DNA of 64,000 nt. Origin: Tolypothrix campylonemoides VB511288. Its GTDB lineage: Bacteria > Cyanobacteriota > Cyanobacteriia > Cyanobacteriales > Nostocaceae. The notes below the pieces were generated by a model that saw only the letters and a list, made by a program, of their open reading frames with translations, was not told where the DNA came from and did no database searches. This document shows, in pieces, positions 1-9,546 of the stretch. The position numbers were made by a program, and so were the translations under genes. The DNA is taken from positions 324,957 through 388,956 of the forward strand of contig JXCB02000023.1 in assembly GCA_000828075.3 (NCBI GenBank), written 5' to 3'. How positions within the stretch are numbered: the first letter of the stretch is position 1; each line of letters opens with the position of its first letter.

Positions 1-2004
1 TAGCGCATTCCCCTTGTTGTTGTGAGTATAGACCTGATTGGGAGCAAGTGTCAGAGCAGTATCGTAGGATGCAATGGCTTGCTCGTACCTAGAGAGTGCT
101 TGTGTATGCTGCGATAAGCTCGACTGTAGGTCTGCCAAACTTTGTAGCGCAGCCCCCTTGTTGTTGTGAGTTCCAGTATCATCGGGAGTCAGGCGCAGTT
201 GTAGATCGTAAGCAGCGATCGCTTCCAAATATTCCTGTTCTGCTTGCTCATATTGAGACAATGTGACAAAGTAACCACCTTCAGCAAGTGAAACTCTTCC
301 TAACTGAAGATTGCTTTGAATTATTAACTCGTTTCTAACTTCTAATAAACTGCGACATTGCTCATAGCGACTCTGCTCTAAAGCTTCCTCAAACTTTTTT
401 ACCCACTCATTCACACCCCGTTGCCAATCTAAGCGATTAGCATGATAAATGGCTTCTGCCACTTCTCCAAGCTGGCGGTAGTACGTTTCTAACTCCGTAT
501 GTGCCTGCTGATGAATTGTTTTTATTTCTTCCTGATTGGATTCGTAATCTAAGCGTCGAACCAAATCGTGGATGCGATACCAATTCTCACCCCGTTGCTG
601 CGCTTCCCATACAAAGGAGAACTCTGTAAGAATATCGAAAGCGGGCTTAACAGTGTCAAAGTGTAATTTCTGACCCAAGTATTCATAAATTGAAAAATTG
701 AATGCCCGACAAGCACTCAGGGCGTGAACCGCATAAGCAATTTTTCGATCTACGTAACTGAGCAAGCGGTTAATGAGTTGAGACGCTTTCACCTCAAAGC
801 TGGTTGTTAAATCAAACGTAGGAAGCACTTGAGATGGTGCAGAAAGCAGTACGACATCGGCACACAAACCCAGTAAAAAGGGATGTACCTGACCTGAAGC
901 ATCTAGCGAGTAGTTAATAATACTTTGTCTTTGAGTTGCATCCTCAATTCCTGCTAATTGTAAATACTTATTAGCGTCAGTCGGTGAAAGATGATAAACA
1001 GAGTGAGCATCAAGGCAATCTTGAGGAATGGGAAAATTATGAGATTTATCCCATTTCGGTAATTCTCTTCCGGCAACGACTATTACTATGCCAGATGAAA
1101 GTTCCAACTCTGCAAGAAAATGCCGTAACCATTCATCTTCAGCAAAATAGCGCTCACCTTGAAGAACACCTCGTTCCTCCACACCCCAAAATGCCTCATG
1201 AGTATCAAAAACCAGGACTATTCTTTGTGGTGCATCTGGTTGAGACATCGCCGCATTTAAATCTTGTGCCAGCAGTTGTGGCAATTCAAAAATTAACTCT
1301 CTGTCTACATCCATCTCTTGAATCGCTTGGACATCTTCCTGCTTCAGTCCTCGCTGTTGTAAGAACAAGAGAAATTTTTCACCCAAATGTTTAGAAAAAA
1401 GACCTAAGACTGCTTTACCAATAGCACCCCAAGAGGTGTCACTCAAAGCATTAGCAATTTCAACTAAAAAGTCGATTTCTTCTTGAGGAAACAGTTCTTT
1501 GAGCTTTTCTGCTGAAAGCTTACCTTTTTGTTTCAAATACCAAACACAAGCGAAGTCATATAGAGGAAAGCGCAAACAGTCACCCAATTCTTGAGCTTTA
1601 GAGGAGATATTACGGCGCAGCATCAGTAACCCATAAAAGGGGTCTTGGGGTTGCTCCTCACCAGGTAGTCTTAACCCAAAGTCGTGTAATACCGCTGGCA
1701 CTTTAATAAAGTCCCAATCGTCAGCTTTTTGAGTAATGTATTCTGCTACCTCAACATCAGTTTTAGGTTTGAGTTCTTCCTGCCAAATATGCGATCGGAA
1801 ACGCTTGCAACATTTCGTTAATAAAAATTTCAATAAAAGTGATTTCCCATTTCCACCATCACCGTGAAAAAACAAGATTTTTTCTGGAGATGGGTCATCA
1901 TTGATATATGTCGCAAAGATGCGGACTAATCCTTCACGGTTGGTAAATAACTCTAATGCGCGGTTCCCTTCAGTGATAGAGCGTTTCCGGTTATTAATAC
2001 TCAT
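1..2004 (-). CDS. P-loop NTPase with C-terminal TPR repeats (partial, runs off left edge)
   Basis: One frame stays open from an ATG at 2004 to the window edge (668 codons, no stop seen), so the C-terminus is missing. Residues about 43-60 hold a Walker A motif (HGDGGNGKS). Near residue 263 a hydrophobic strand ending in VFDTHEAFWG looks like Walker B. The middle is helical, and the last part seen consists of TPR-like units of about 48 residues, two of which begin HNNKG. The order NTPase then TPR resembles STAND-type signalling ATPases, which usually respond to a bound ligand by oligomerising; that role is inferred. No N-terminal effector domain is present: the ATPase starts almost at residue 1. 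The gene points away from the SPFH gene at 2467. The ATPase/TPR call is firm, the function unknown. Confidence 0.75.
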   Translation of the reverse strand, partial: MSINNRKRSITEGNRALELFTNREGLVRIFATYINDDPSPEKILFFHGDGGNGKSLLLKFLLTKCCKRFRSHIWQEELKPKTDVEVAEYITQKADDWDFIKVPAVLHDFGLRLPGEEQPQDPFYGLLMLRRNISSKAQELGDCLRFPLYDFACVWYLKQKGKLSAEKLKELFPQEEIDFLVEIANALSDTSWGAIGKAVLGLFSKHLGEKFLLFLQQRGLKQEDVQAIQEMDVDRELIFELPQLLAQDLNAAMSQPDAPQRIVLVFDTHEAFWGVEERGVLQGERYFAEDEWLRHFLAELELSSGIVIVVAGRELPKWDKSHNFPIPQDCLDAHSVYHLSPTDANKYLQLAGIEDATQRQSIINYSLDASGQVHPFLLGLCADVVLLSAPSQVLPTFDLTTSFEVKASQLINRLLSYVDRKIAYAVHALSACRAFNFSIYEYLGQKLHFDTVKPAFDILTEFSFVWEAQQRGENWYRIHDLVRRLDYESNQEEIKTIHQQAHTELETYYRQLGEVAEAIYHANRLDWQRGVNEWVKKFEEALEQSRYEQCRSLLEVRNELIIQSNLQLGRVSLAEGGYFVTLSQYEQAEQEYLEAIAAYDLQLRLTPDDTGTHNNKGAALQSLADLQSSLSQHTQALSRYEQAIASYDTALTLAPNQVYTHNNKGNAL

Positions 2005-2466
2005 GTCAGCAGTGGTTTCTGAAACAATCTTGCTGTAGTTAAGAGAATTCTGCTATATATTCCTATAAACCTACCCATTAATAACTATAGGTAACTTCAC
2101 CGCCTTTACTACCATTCAATATAAGAGCGATCGCCACTTTTCCCAATACCGCTACAGTCCAAGGTGAAGGAAGCGCCGCAGGCATAGCAAACGCGTTGAG
2201 TTTAACATCAATCATAGCAAGCGTTACCTGAGCATTCGTGAGCAGCGAACCGTCAGTATTCAAACTAAATACACTGACATAACCATTTGCATATGTTACA
2301 CAGTCTGGTTTCAGCCGAGCGACGGAGAGCGACTGTGATGGTCATACTTGGTCAAGTATCCATAAATTATTAAGTGATGTAAACTTTGGCAGTCAGTTTA
2401 AGAAATTAATCAGAGCCACAAGGAAGTATTACCTTAAATAATGAGTTGCCCAAAGAGGCACAAATC
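2005..2466. other. Divergent intergenic region
   Basis: This spacer separates the leftward NTPase gene from the rightward SPFH gene and must carry both promoters. A 61-codon leftward frame at 2078-2263 has no family resemblance and lies over repeat-like GC-rich sequence (around 2165-2200), so I do not call it a gene. No clear regulator site was recognised. Confidence 0.4.
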
Positions 2467-4605
2467 ATGAGAAGCTTCTTAAACTCTCTTGGTGCACGTC
2501 AACAAAATAGAATAATTCGTTTCGCGGCATCTGCCGTTGCAACTTTAGCGCTGGCTGGTAGTATTCATTCTGCCAACGCGAATTCTGTAAAAATAAATAC
2601 AGCAAAAGAAATTACATCAGTATCAACACAGCTAGATGAGACAAAGCAAGCGATAGAGGAAGCCCCGCCGGGTATGGCGATCGCCCAAATCCCAACTAGC
2701 ACTATTAACAGTCAACTTATACCAGTGTCTCCATGGGGAATCATCCCCATTATTGTTGTCGGCGGTTTAGTTATCTTTGTCCCCCTGTTCTTTGGGGGAC
2801 TCGTTGTTATTGGCGAACGTGAAGTTGGTATTGTCGTCAAAAAATTTGCTATTTCCGGACGCGGACTGCCAGCCGGACGCCTGATTGCCCTCAACGGTGA
2901 AGCTGGCTTGCAAGCTGATACTCTTGCTCCTGGCTGGCACTGGGGCTATTGGCCTTGGCAGTTCTCGGTTCGCAAAGAACCAGTTGTTATTGTCCCCCAA
3001 GGTGAAATCGCCCTGCTTGTGGCAGCAGATGGCGCATCCAATCCTCCAGAGCGGATTCTAGGTAAAATCGTAGATTGCGACAATTTCCAAGATGCCCGCA
3101 AGTTCCTCACCGAAGGTGGGGAAAAAGGTCGTCAGATGGGCTTTTTAACAGCAGGTACGTACCGCATCAACACTGCCGTATTTAAAATCATTATGGCAGG
3201 AAACGCCAGCCAACATGGTATGCATCCTGAACAGTTGCGCCTGTACAGTGTTGCTTCTGATAAAGTTGGTATAGTCACAACTCTGGACGGTCTGCCAATT
3301 CCCCCTGGTGAAATCGCAGGTCCGATGATTAGCGGACACAACAACTTCCAGAATGGTCAAAAATTCATTGATGGCGGTGGGCGGCGGGGTTTGCAAGAGC
3401 AGATCCTGCTTTCTGGTTCTTGGAACTTGAACCCTTGGTTTGTTGAAGTTGAGCAAGTGCCAATGACGGAAATCCCCATTGGCTACGTGGGTGTCGTGAT
3501 TTCTTTCGTCGGTAAGGCGCATGAAGATGTCAGTGGTGCAGCCTTCACTCATGGGAATTTAGTAAATTCTGGACATAAGGGAGTGTGGGTGGAACCGCTT
3601 GATCCTGGCAAGCACGCGCTCAATACCCGAGTCATGAAAGTGGAATTGGTACCTACCACTAACATCGTATTGAACTTCACGAGCCGTATTAGTGGACAAC
3701 ACGGCTACGATAACAATCTGGTTGCTTTGAAATTACTGTCCTTCGATGGATTTACATTTGACCTGGAAATATTTCAGATCATCCACATTGGCGCGTTGGA
3801 TGCTCCTAAGGTGATTTCGCGCTTGGGTTCGATGCAAAACGTTGTTGATCAGGTGCTGCGTCCTATTGTGGGCAACTATTTTCGCAACTCGGCTCAGGAA
3901 TACACAATCCTGGATTTCCTGACTGCCCGCAGCGAACGACAAGTAGAAGCGGCAGAATATGTAAAATCGGCTTTGCGCGCCTATGACGTACACGCAGTAG
4001 ATACCCTGATCGGTTTGATTACTCCACCGCCGGAATTAATGCATACGCTGACTGAACGCAAGCTGGCTGAAGAACAGCGCAAAACTTATGAAGTACAGCA
4101 GTTGGCACAACAGCAACGGCAGCAACTCGTTCGCGAAACTGCTTTGGCTAATATTCAGCAAGAATTGGTTAAAGCGGAGCAGAATGTCAGCATTGCCGAA
4201 ATGAATGCAAACGCCCAGATAAAGCAGGCTGAGGGTGAAGCTGAGTCTACGAAACTGCGAGCAGTTGGTGAAGCTGAAGGTATTCGCGCCACGGGTAACG
4301 CAAAAGCAGACACCTACCGCGCTGGTGTAGCAGCTTTGGGAGAACAAAGTTACACGGCAATGCAAGTCATGCAGATTATTGGCGATCGCCATGTGCGTCT
4401 CATTCCAGATGTCTTGGTTGGCGGTAACAATGGCAGTACTAATGGCTTAGTCGATGGGCTACTGTCAATGATTTTATGGAATCAAACTGCCAAGTCAGGT
4501 GAGACAACAATACCTTTGCAGCCAAAATCAGAACCAACTCCTCCGTCAAATGGTCATCAGCCTGTAGTGGTTGATTTTCCCTTGGATGGGAATGTCGGTA
4601 AGTAA
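2467..4605 (+). CDS. SPFH/band-7 (flotillin-like) membrane protein
   Basis: The 712-residue product has a hydrophobic N-terminal segment (about residues 17-33) and a second strong membrane segment (about 90-116), followed by the band-7 domain beginning GEREVGIVVKKF. A long Gln/Glu/Ala-rich coiled coil occupies roughly residues 530-640, as in flotillins, and a low-complexity tail follows. Such proteins oligomerise at membranes and organise microdomains; the specific role here is unknown. I start at ATG 2467 rather than the upstream TTG at 2446, because an AGAGG element sits at a good distance from 2467 and the preceding residues look non-native. The predicted topology places the SPFH domain after the second membrane helix. 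The gene is monocistronic and ends before a perfect palindrome. Confidence 0.85.
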   Translation: MRSFLNSLGARQQNRIIRFAASAVATLALAGSIHSANANSVKINTAKEITSVSTQLDETKQAIEEAPPGMAIAQIPTSTINSQLIPVSPWGIIPIIVVGGLVIFVPLFFGGLVVIGEREVGIVVKKFAISGRGLPAGRLIALNGEAGLQADTLAPGWHWGYWPWQFSVRKEPVVIVPQGEIALLVAADGASNPPERILGKIVDCDNFQDARKFLTEGGEKGRQMGFLTAGTYRINTAVFKIIMAGNASQHGMHPEQLRLYSVASDKVGIVTTLDGLPIPPGEIAGPMISGHNNFQNGQKFIDGGGRRGLQEQILLSGSWNLNPWFVEVEQVPMTEIPIGYVGVVISFVGKAHEDVSGAAFTHGNLVNSGHKGVWVEPLDPGKHALNTRVMKVELVPTTNIVLNFTSRISGQHGYDNNLVALKLLSFDGFTFDLEIFQIIHIGALDAPKVISRLGSMQNVVDQVLRPIVGNYFRNSAQEYTILDFLTARSERQVEAAEYVKSALRAYDVHAVDTLIGLITPPPELMHTLTERKLAEEQRKTYEVQQLAQQQRQQLVRETALANIQQELVKAEQNVSIAEMNANAQIKQAEGEAESTKLRAVGEAEGIRATGNAKADTYRAGVAALGEQSYTAMQVMQIIGDRHVRLIPDVLVGGNNGSTNGLVDGLLSMILWNQTAKSGETTIPLQPKSEPTPPSNGHQPVVVDFPLDGNVGK

Positions 4606-4622
4606 AAATTAGACCGCTAATA

Positions 4623-4646
4623 GTAGAGACGCGATCGCGTCTCTAC
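4623..4646. repeat. 24-bp perfect palindrome containing HIP1
   Basis: Twelve-base arms (GTAGAGACGCGA and its complement) abut with no loop, centred on a GCGATCGC octamer. It lies between the SPFH gene and the convergent small gene at 4660. It resembles dispersed palindromes common in cyanobacterial intergenic DNA and could form a hairpin in transcripts from either side. Confidence 0.75.
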
Positions 4647-4659
4647 ACCACTAAAACCT

Positions 4660-4878
4660 TCATTGCTTAAGACTTTTAAGAAATTCTTGCTTTGTTACAA
4701 AATAATGAGTAATTTCTGTGGAAGTGAGCGGTATAACTATTGTTGCAGATCGAATTGGCTGTAGTAAAGCATTGAGGCTGCAACATGAACTGCTTGCTTT
4801 TCTGTACACCCATTCAGCAGTTATACCAGGTATCCGAAAGTAGTCACCAATTTGTAGTTCTTGGAAGGTCATCATCAC
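4660..4878 (-). CDS. Small conserved-type hypothetical protein (72 aa)
   Basis: A short protein opening MTFQELQIGDYFRIPG, with a pattern (FxxLxxGDxFRxPG ... W.Y.K.SS) I associate with small cyanobacterial hypothetical proteins; no function is known to me. A good Shine-Dalgarno sequence (AAGGAG) lies 8 bases before the GTG at 4878; ATG codons at 4875 and 4872 are alternatives. It is divergent from the WD40 gene, with only about 20 bases between the likely starts, so the promoters overlap. Its reading frame lies opposite the region before the WD40 start, which argues for the later start of that gene. Confidence 0.6.
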   Translation of the reverse strand: MMMTFQELQIGDYFRIPGITAEWVYRKASSSCCSLNALLQPIRSATIVIPLTSTEITHYFVTKQEFLKSLKQ

Positions 4879-4899
4879 CTAATTATCTCCTTAAAAACT

Positions 4900-6645
4900 T
4901 TGCTGATAAAACAACGTTACCGTTTACTCAAACAAATAAGTCAAGGGGGATTTGGCAAAACCTTCGTTGCTATGGATGAGGGACAATCTTTGCCAATTCC
5001 TTGTATCGTTCAACAATTTGGGCTGCAAAACCAAACGTCTAAAACTTTTGAGCAAAAAGCACAGTGCCTAGAGGAATTAGGTAAGCATCCACAAATCCCT
5101 GCTGTACTGGCGCACTTTGAGGAAAATCACCGCTTGTATTTAGTGCAGAAGTTTATTGAAGGCACGAATTTGGCTACCTTGGTGGAGAAGGAGGGAGCCT
5201 TCGGTGAAACTCAGATTTGGCAACTTTTAGAGAATTTGTTGCCGGTTCTCAAGTTTATTGGCGATCGCAACGTCATCCACTGCGATATCAAACCGGAGAA
5301 TATTATTCTTAAATCTCCATCCAACGCAATAGATGCGAAGGATCTGGTTTTGGTTGATTTTGCTGCTGCTAGAACTGTGACGTCAATTGACCTAACAAGT
5401 GAAAGTCGTATTGGTAGCGCAGAATATGCGGCTCCAGAGCAAATTAAGGGTAAACCTATAGTTGCTAGTGACTTTTACAGCCTAGGAGTGACTTGTATTT
5501 ACTTACTTACCCAAATTCCTCCTTTTGATTTATTTGATGTTGTTAATGATTGTTGGGTTTGGCGACAGTATCTGACGACAAAGGTCAGTGAACAGTTGGG
5601 TAAAATTCTTGACAAGCTTGTGCAAAAAGACTTTACCCAGCGCTTTCAATCTGCTGATGAAGTCATGCAAGCGATGGGTATCTACTCTTCATCAGTTACT
5701 CACTCTATCACTCTTCCTCCACCCATCTTGTGGCAATGCTCACATACCCTGACTGCTCATCCCGGTATGTTAAGTGCTGTCAATTCAATTGCCATTAATT
5801 GTGACGGCAATATTTTAGCAAGTGGTCATGACAACAAAACTATTATATTGTGGGATTTAAAGAGTAAAAAACAAGCATATACCTTTAGCGGACATTCTCA
5901 AGCTGTAAAATCTCTAGCCTTTAGTCCTAATGGCAAAATTCTGGCAACGGGTAGCGATGATAAAACTATCAAATTGTGGAACGTCAACACATTTGAGGAA
6001 ATTTGCACTCTCTTTGGACACACTCATGCAGTAAAATCAGTTGCTTTCAGCCCAGATGGTGAACTACTAGCTAGTGGTAGCTGGGATAAAACTGTCAAAC
6101 TTTGGGATGTCAAAACTGGAGAAGAAATTTGTACGCTGAGTGGACACCAATTACAGGTGAGTGCAGTGACGTTTAGTCCTGACGGTCACCTTTTGGCTAG
6201 TGCTTCTTTTGACAAAACTATTCGCTTGTGGTCAAAGGGAGAATTGAAAAACCGCCCATACTATACCTTCTTAGATACCCTTTCAGGTCATGCATGGGCG
6301 GTTTTGACAGTCGCTTTCAGTCCCAATGGTAAGGTTGTAGTGACTGGCAGCGATGATAACACTATTAAATTGTGGGAAGTAAACACTGGTCAGGTCATTG
6401 GCACTCTTTCAGCCCATTCCTGGTCGGTGGTCACATTGGCTTTCAGTGCTGATGGAGAAACACTGATGAGTGGAAGTAAAGACAAGATAGTCAAACTTTG
6501 GAACGTCAGCACAAAACAAGAAGTTGCAACTCTTTCTGGTCATGTAGACTCAGTGTCTACCGTTGCTATTAGCCCTGATACACAACTGATTGCTAGTGGC
6601 AGCAGGGATAAAACCATCAAACTCTGGGAGCTTGTTCAACAGTAG
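4900..6645 (+). CDS. WD40-repeat protein with degenerate serine/threonine kinase domain
   Basis: The 581-residue product joins an N-terminal protein-kinase fold (about residues 6-265) to seven WD40 repeats (about 285-580), enough for one closed beta-propeller. This architecture is common in cyanobacterial Hanks-type kinases. Several hallmark residues differ: the glycine loop reads SQGGFG (residues 14-19), the beta-3 lysine position reads CIVQQF (Gln38), and DFG is DFA (153-155). The catalytic loop HCDIKPEN (127-134) and APE (178-180) are kept. Loss of the ATP-anchoring lysine suggests weak or no phosphotransfer, so it may be a scaffold. No ATG lies near the start; I prefer TTG 4900, which begins just before the conserved QRYRLLKQI strand, over TTG 4861, which would overlap the divergent gene. 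Confidence 0.85.
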   Translation: MLIKQRYRLLKQISQGGFGKTFVAMDEGQSLPIPCIVQQFGLQNQTSKTFEQKAQCLEELGKHPQIPAVLAHFEENHRLYLVQKFIEGTNLATLVEKEGAFGETQIWQLLENLLPVLKFIGDRNVIHCDIKPENIILKSPSNAIDAKDLVLVDFAAARTVTSIDLTSESRIGSAEYAAPEQIKGKPIVASDFYSLGVTCIYLLTQIPPFDLFDVVNDCWVWRQYLTTKVSEQLGKILDKLVQKDFTQRFQSADEVMQAMGIYSSSVTHSITLPPPILWQCSHTLTAHPGMLSAVNSIAINCDGNILASGHDNKTIILWDLKSKKQAYTFSGHSQAVKSLAFSPNGKILATGSDDKTIKLWNVNTFEEICTLFGHTHAVKSVAFSPDGELLASGSWDKTVKLWDVKTGEEICTLSGHQLQVSAVTFSPDGHLLASASFDKTIRLWSKGELKNRPYYTFLDTLSGHAWAVLTVAFSPNGKVVVTGSDDNTIKLWEVNTGQVIGTLSAHSWSVVTLAFSADGETLMSGSKDKIVKLWNVSTKQEVATLSGHVDSVSTVAISPDTQLIASGSRDKTIKLWELVQQ

Positions 6646-6664
6646 GGGAGTTCATTATGCAGCT

Positions 6665-6964
6665 TTAGGCGCTACCTGTAAAGCCAACTTCCGGAAATCT
6701 TAACTGAGCTTCAGCCATCGGGCGGTTTCTGCCTTCTTCTTGCCAGTAGTTAATCACTTCTGTGGCTTTATTCAGCAATTCCACCCGATCCAGTTCAGTA
6801 ATCCAGTGTTTTGACTCTAGCTCCTTTTTTAACTCTTCCCAAGCATCATTCCTTGGCCAGAAAAAGTACTTAGTCAAAGGACTTGTGCCTTTGCCTACGA
6901 CTTGATCGACTGCCAAAGCGACGTTCTCGTCTAACCACAGTATTTTCAAAATAAACTTGGACAA
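6665..6964 (-). CDS. ycf65: Ribosomal protein PSRP-3/Ycf65
   Basis: The 99-residue protein matches plastid-specific ribosomal protein 3 along its length: [19 protein letters not shown], then a [15 protein letters not shown] block and [12 protein letters not shown] near the C-terminus. The family is a 30S subunit component found in cyanobacteria and plastids. It stands alone and ends 19 bases from the convergent WD40 gene stop. The start at 6964 gives the usual family length. Confidence 0.93.
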   Translation of the reverse strand: MSKFILKILWLDENVALAVDQVVGKGTSPLTKYFFWPRNDAWEELKKELESKHWITELDRVELLNKATEVINYWQEEGRNRPMAEAQLRFPEVGFTGSA

Positions 6965-7265
6965 TCACACCTCCCCTGGAGTATCCAGGCAACACTGATT
7001 AACGTATGCGTTCGCCCTTTGAGCGGGAGAAAAGCACCATCGCTCGTATAGCCCAAAGGGTAACTTTGGCGAAACCCTCTCCCTAAAGCTTCGCTTCTGG
7101 GCAACCAGGCGAAACCTGGTTAAGGCATAGGGCGCACTCTGCGATCGCTTATTCTAACGCAATATCTACCAGCTTTCCAAATCAGAAAAATTACTATTGA
7201 CTAATGACTAATAACTAATGACTAATAACTAATGACTAATAACTAATGACTAATAACTTATAAGT
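6965..7265. other. Intergenic repeat-bearing spacer
   Basis: This spacer holds GC-rich degenerate repeat sequence (about 7005-7150), including a small hairpin built on ACCAGG/CCTGGT near 7100-7125 and a HIP1 site. It ends in a heptameric tandem repeat listed separately. No gene was recognised. Confidence 0.5.
7198..7257. repeat. Heptameric tandem repeat (STRR-like)
   Basis: Alternating heptamers ACTAATG and ACTAATA run for about 60 bases and end just before the HAD gene at 7266. Short tandem repeats with 7-bp units are a known feature of heterocystous cyanobacterial genomes. Confidence 0.85.
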
Positions 7266-8081
7266 ATGACCGAAAAACCCTCAACAAAAGCAATCGTCGT
7301 TTTCGATATTGACGGCGTTGTCCGCGATGTCGGTGGTTCTTATCGACGAGCGATCGCAGATACTGTAGAGCATTTTACACAAGGAGCGTATCGCCCAACA
7401 CCACTCGATATAGACCAGCTTAAGTCTGAAGGCACTTGGAATAATGATTGGGAAGCATCCCAAGAATTGATTTACCGCTATTTTGAAACTCAATCCTACT
7501 CCCGTGAGCAATTACAACTCGACTACAACGCCATTGTTGCCTTTTTTCAATCGCGTTATCGAGGACCAGACCCCCAAAATTGGACGGGATATATCTGCAA
7601 TGAACCCTTATTGCTACATTCTAGCTACTTAGAGGAACTGACAAAAGCTGAGATTCCTTGGGGATTTTTTAGCGGTGCAACTCGCGCTTCTGCTGCTTAT
7701 GTTTTGGAAAAGCGCCTCGGCTTGAACTCGCCAGTATTAATTGCAATGGAAGATGCCCCAGGTAAACCAGACCCTACTGGACTTTTTGCCACCGTTCGCC
7801 TGTTGGATTCTGACTTGCAAAACAAAGGTAAAATACTTGACAAAATGACGCCAGTACTATACGTGGGGGATACGGTAGCTGATATGTACACCGTGGAAAA
7901 GGCGCGTTTGAGGGAACCTTCTCGAACTTGGATTGGTGTTGGTGTTTTACCCCCTCATGTACAGCAAATAGTAGCACGTCGTGATGCGTATGCTGAGAAA
8001 TTGCTAGACGCAGGAGCATCTATAGTTTTCACCAATGTACAACATTTGAGTTTGCTTAGAATTGAGGAATTACTGAACTAA
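7266..8081 (+). CDS. HAD-superfamily hydrolase, subfamily IA (TIGR01548-like)
   Basis: The 271-residue protein has the HAD motifs in order: motif I VFDIDGVVRDVGGSY near residues 12-26, motif II FFSGA near 137, a lysine within APGKPDP near 165, and motif III YVGDTVADM near 198. It matches the cyanobacterial HAD-IA family I know as TIGR01548, whose substrate is not established. Motif I is DIDGV, the usual phosphatase-type DxD signature. The gene starts directly after the heptameric repeat and has no strong Shine-Dalgarno sequence. It appears monocistronic. Confidence 0.85.
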   Translation: MTEKPSTKAIVVFDIDGVVRDVGGSYRRAIADTVEHFTQGAYRPTPLDIDQLKSEGTWNNDWEASQELIYRYFETQSYSREQLQLDYNAIVAFFQSRYRGPDPQNWTGYICNEPLLLHSSYLEELTKAEIPWGFFSGATRASAAYVLEKRLGLNSPVLIAMEDAPGKPDPTGLFATVRLLDSDLQNKGKILDKMTPVLYVGDTVADMYTVEKARLREPSRTWIGVGVLPPHVQQIVARRDAYAEKLLDAGASIVFTNVQHLSLLRIEELLN

Positions 8082-8359
8082 ACAGGTTTGAGATAGATGT
8101 AATTAAGAAGAACGCAGAACACAGAACGCAGTAATCAGAATATCCCCACAAGGGGAATTCGGGGAATTTAAGAATGTTAAATTTTCGCGTGTCTCCAAAG
8201 GATAAGAGTTTCAGAGAGTTTTTGCGTAAGTCCTGATTCTGAATTCTGAGTTCTGAGTTCTGAGTTCTTTCTTGGTGATATTTTGTGGAGGTAGGGGGTG
8301 TAAAGGCGCCCCGCCTTTATCCTACAAAATTCAACAGATCTGCTTAATGCGTAAGTCCT

Positions 8360-9151
8360 ATGAAAATTTGGCAAGCTGATTTTTATCGTCGTCCGCAGAC
8401 AGAAGCATCTGAACAAGTTATGTGGGAGTTGTTGATTTGTGACGCAAATCGTAGCTTTGAGTATCAGGCAACTTGTCCGCAGTCGCAAGCAAGTTCAGGT
8501 TGGGTTGCTTCTCAACTTCAACAAGCAGGTGCAGAACAACTGCCAAATGTTATTCAGGTGTTTCGTCCTCAGTCTTTGAGTTTAATAGAACAAGCTGGAC
8601 GCAGTTTAGGCATTTCTGTGGAACCGACTCGCCGCACTTTAGCATTAAAACAGTGGTTGCAAGAAAAGCAATATCCTATATCTTTGGATAAACCACCCCC
8701 AATGCCATTAGCTGAAAATCTTTGGGGAGAAGAATGGCGTTTTGCTTCACTAAGTGCTGGTGATGTGGCAGAAGTGTTTGGCGATCGCCCTATCCCAATT
8801 TTAGAAATGCCAGAATATCTCCTACCGATTAATCTTGGTTTAGCATCAACAATACCCGTTCCCGGTGTCATCATTTATGGTGGAAGGTTATCAATGCGTT
8901 TAGCACGGTGGCTGCAACAAGTTCATCCCGTAGCAGTCAATTACATTGGCGGTGCGCCAGATGGTTTGGTATTAGAAGCTGGTTTGGTTGACAGATGGAT
9001 TGTTGCCACATTTGAAGATAAAGAAGTGGCTGCTGCTGCTAAAACCTATGAACAGCGGAAGCAGCAAAGCCAGGGATTACATTTTTTGTTAGTCCAACCC
9101 GATGATTCTGGGATGACTTACACTGGCTTTTGGTTGTTGCGTGAGGAGTGA
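8360..9151 (+). CDS. Tab2/Atab2-family RNA-binding protein
   Basis: The 263-residue product begins KIWQADFYRRP and contains WELLICD and a closing block ending GFWLLREE, the pattern of the Tab2/Atab2 (DUF1092) family. In Chlamydomonas and Arabidopsis, members bind psaB-type RNA and promote translation of photosystem I mRNAs; the cyanobacterial role is less clear. The spacer before it (8082-8359) contains tandem TTCTGAG-type heptamers near 8236-8270, also found in reverse around 16716-16760. It is a single gene transcribed with the HAD gene orientation but over 270 bases away. Confidence 0.88.
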   Translation: MKIWQADFYRRPQTEASEQVMWELLICDANRSFEYQATCPQSQASSGWVASQLQQAGAEQLPNVIQVFRPQSLSLIEQAGRSLGISVEPTRRTLALKQWLQEKQYPISLDKPPPMPLAENLWGEEWRFASLSAGDVAEVFGDRPIPILEMPEYLLPINLGLASTIPVPGVIIYGGRLSMRLARWLQQVHPVAVNYIGGAPDGLVLEAGLVDRWIVATFEDKEVAAAAKTYEQRKQQSQGLHFLLVQPDDSGMTYTGFWLLREE

Positions 9152-9546
9152 AGGACTGTATATAGCAGTCCTAAAACTAGGTAGGCGATCGTTTAAGGGG
9201 TTTTCAGCCTACCCCTTATAAAAATGTTTTGTTGAGTCTTAATTTCCTTTGGTTAGTTTTTAATTTTTAAATTCTTACAATCAGACAACATCTGCAGCGA
9301 AAATACTGATGTAAAAGTTTGAGGACAAACTACAGTTTAAAAATTTAATTTCTGTATTTAAAAATTAAATGAAATTTTATTGCTTTTACATACTGCAACC
9401 AGAGGAGGATTGTTGTTTACACTTATTTAAATTAGCCTAATTATATGAAATTTATACTTTTGAGCTTTTTTTACCCACATTTACGAAATCAGTTGATTCC
9501 ACACTGTAGCACAAGTATTAGGCAAAGTTATTAAACCACAGAGCTG
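9152..9546. other. AT-rich intergenic region
   Basis: About 395 bases between tab2 and the phosphatase gene. It is strongly AT-rich from 9225 to 9480, with one HIP1-like site near 9185, and probably holds the downstream promoter. I see no gene or clear hairpin. Confidence 0.4.

Noticed and set aside
984-1394. 136-codon rightward frame inside the NTPase gene
   Set aside because: It lies opposite a continuous leftward frame with Walker motifs and has no family features itself.
2078-2263. 61-codon leftward frame between the NTPase and SPFH genes
   Set aside because: Overlaps GC-rich repeat-like DNA and shows no conserved pattern.
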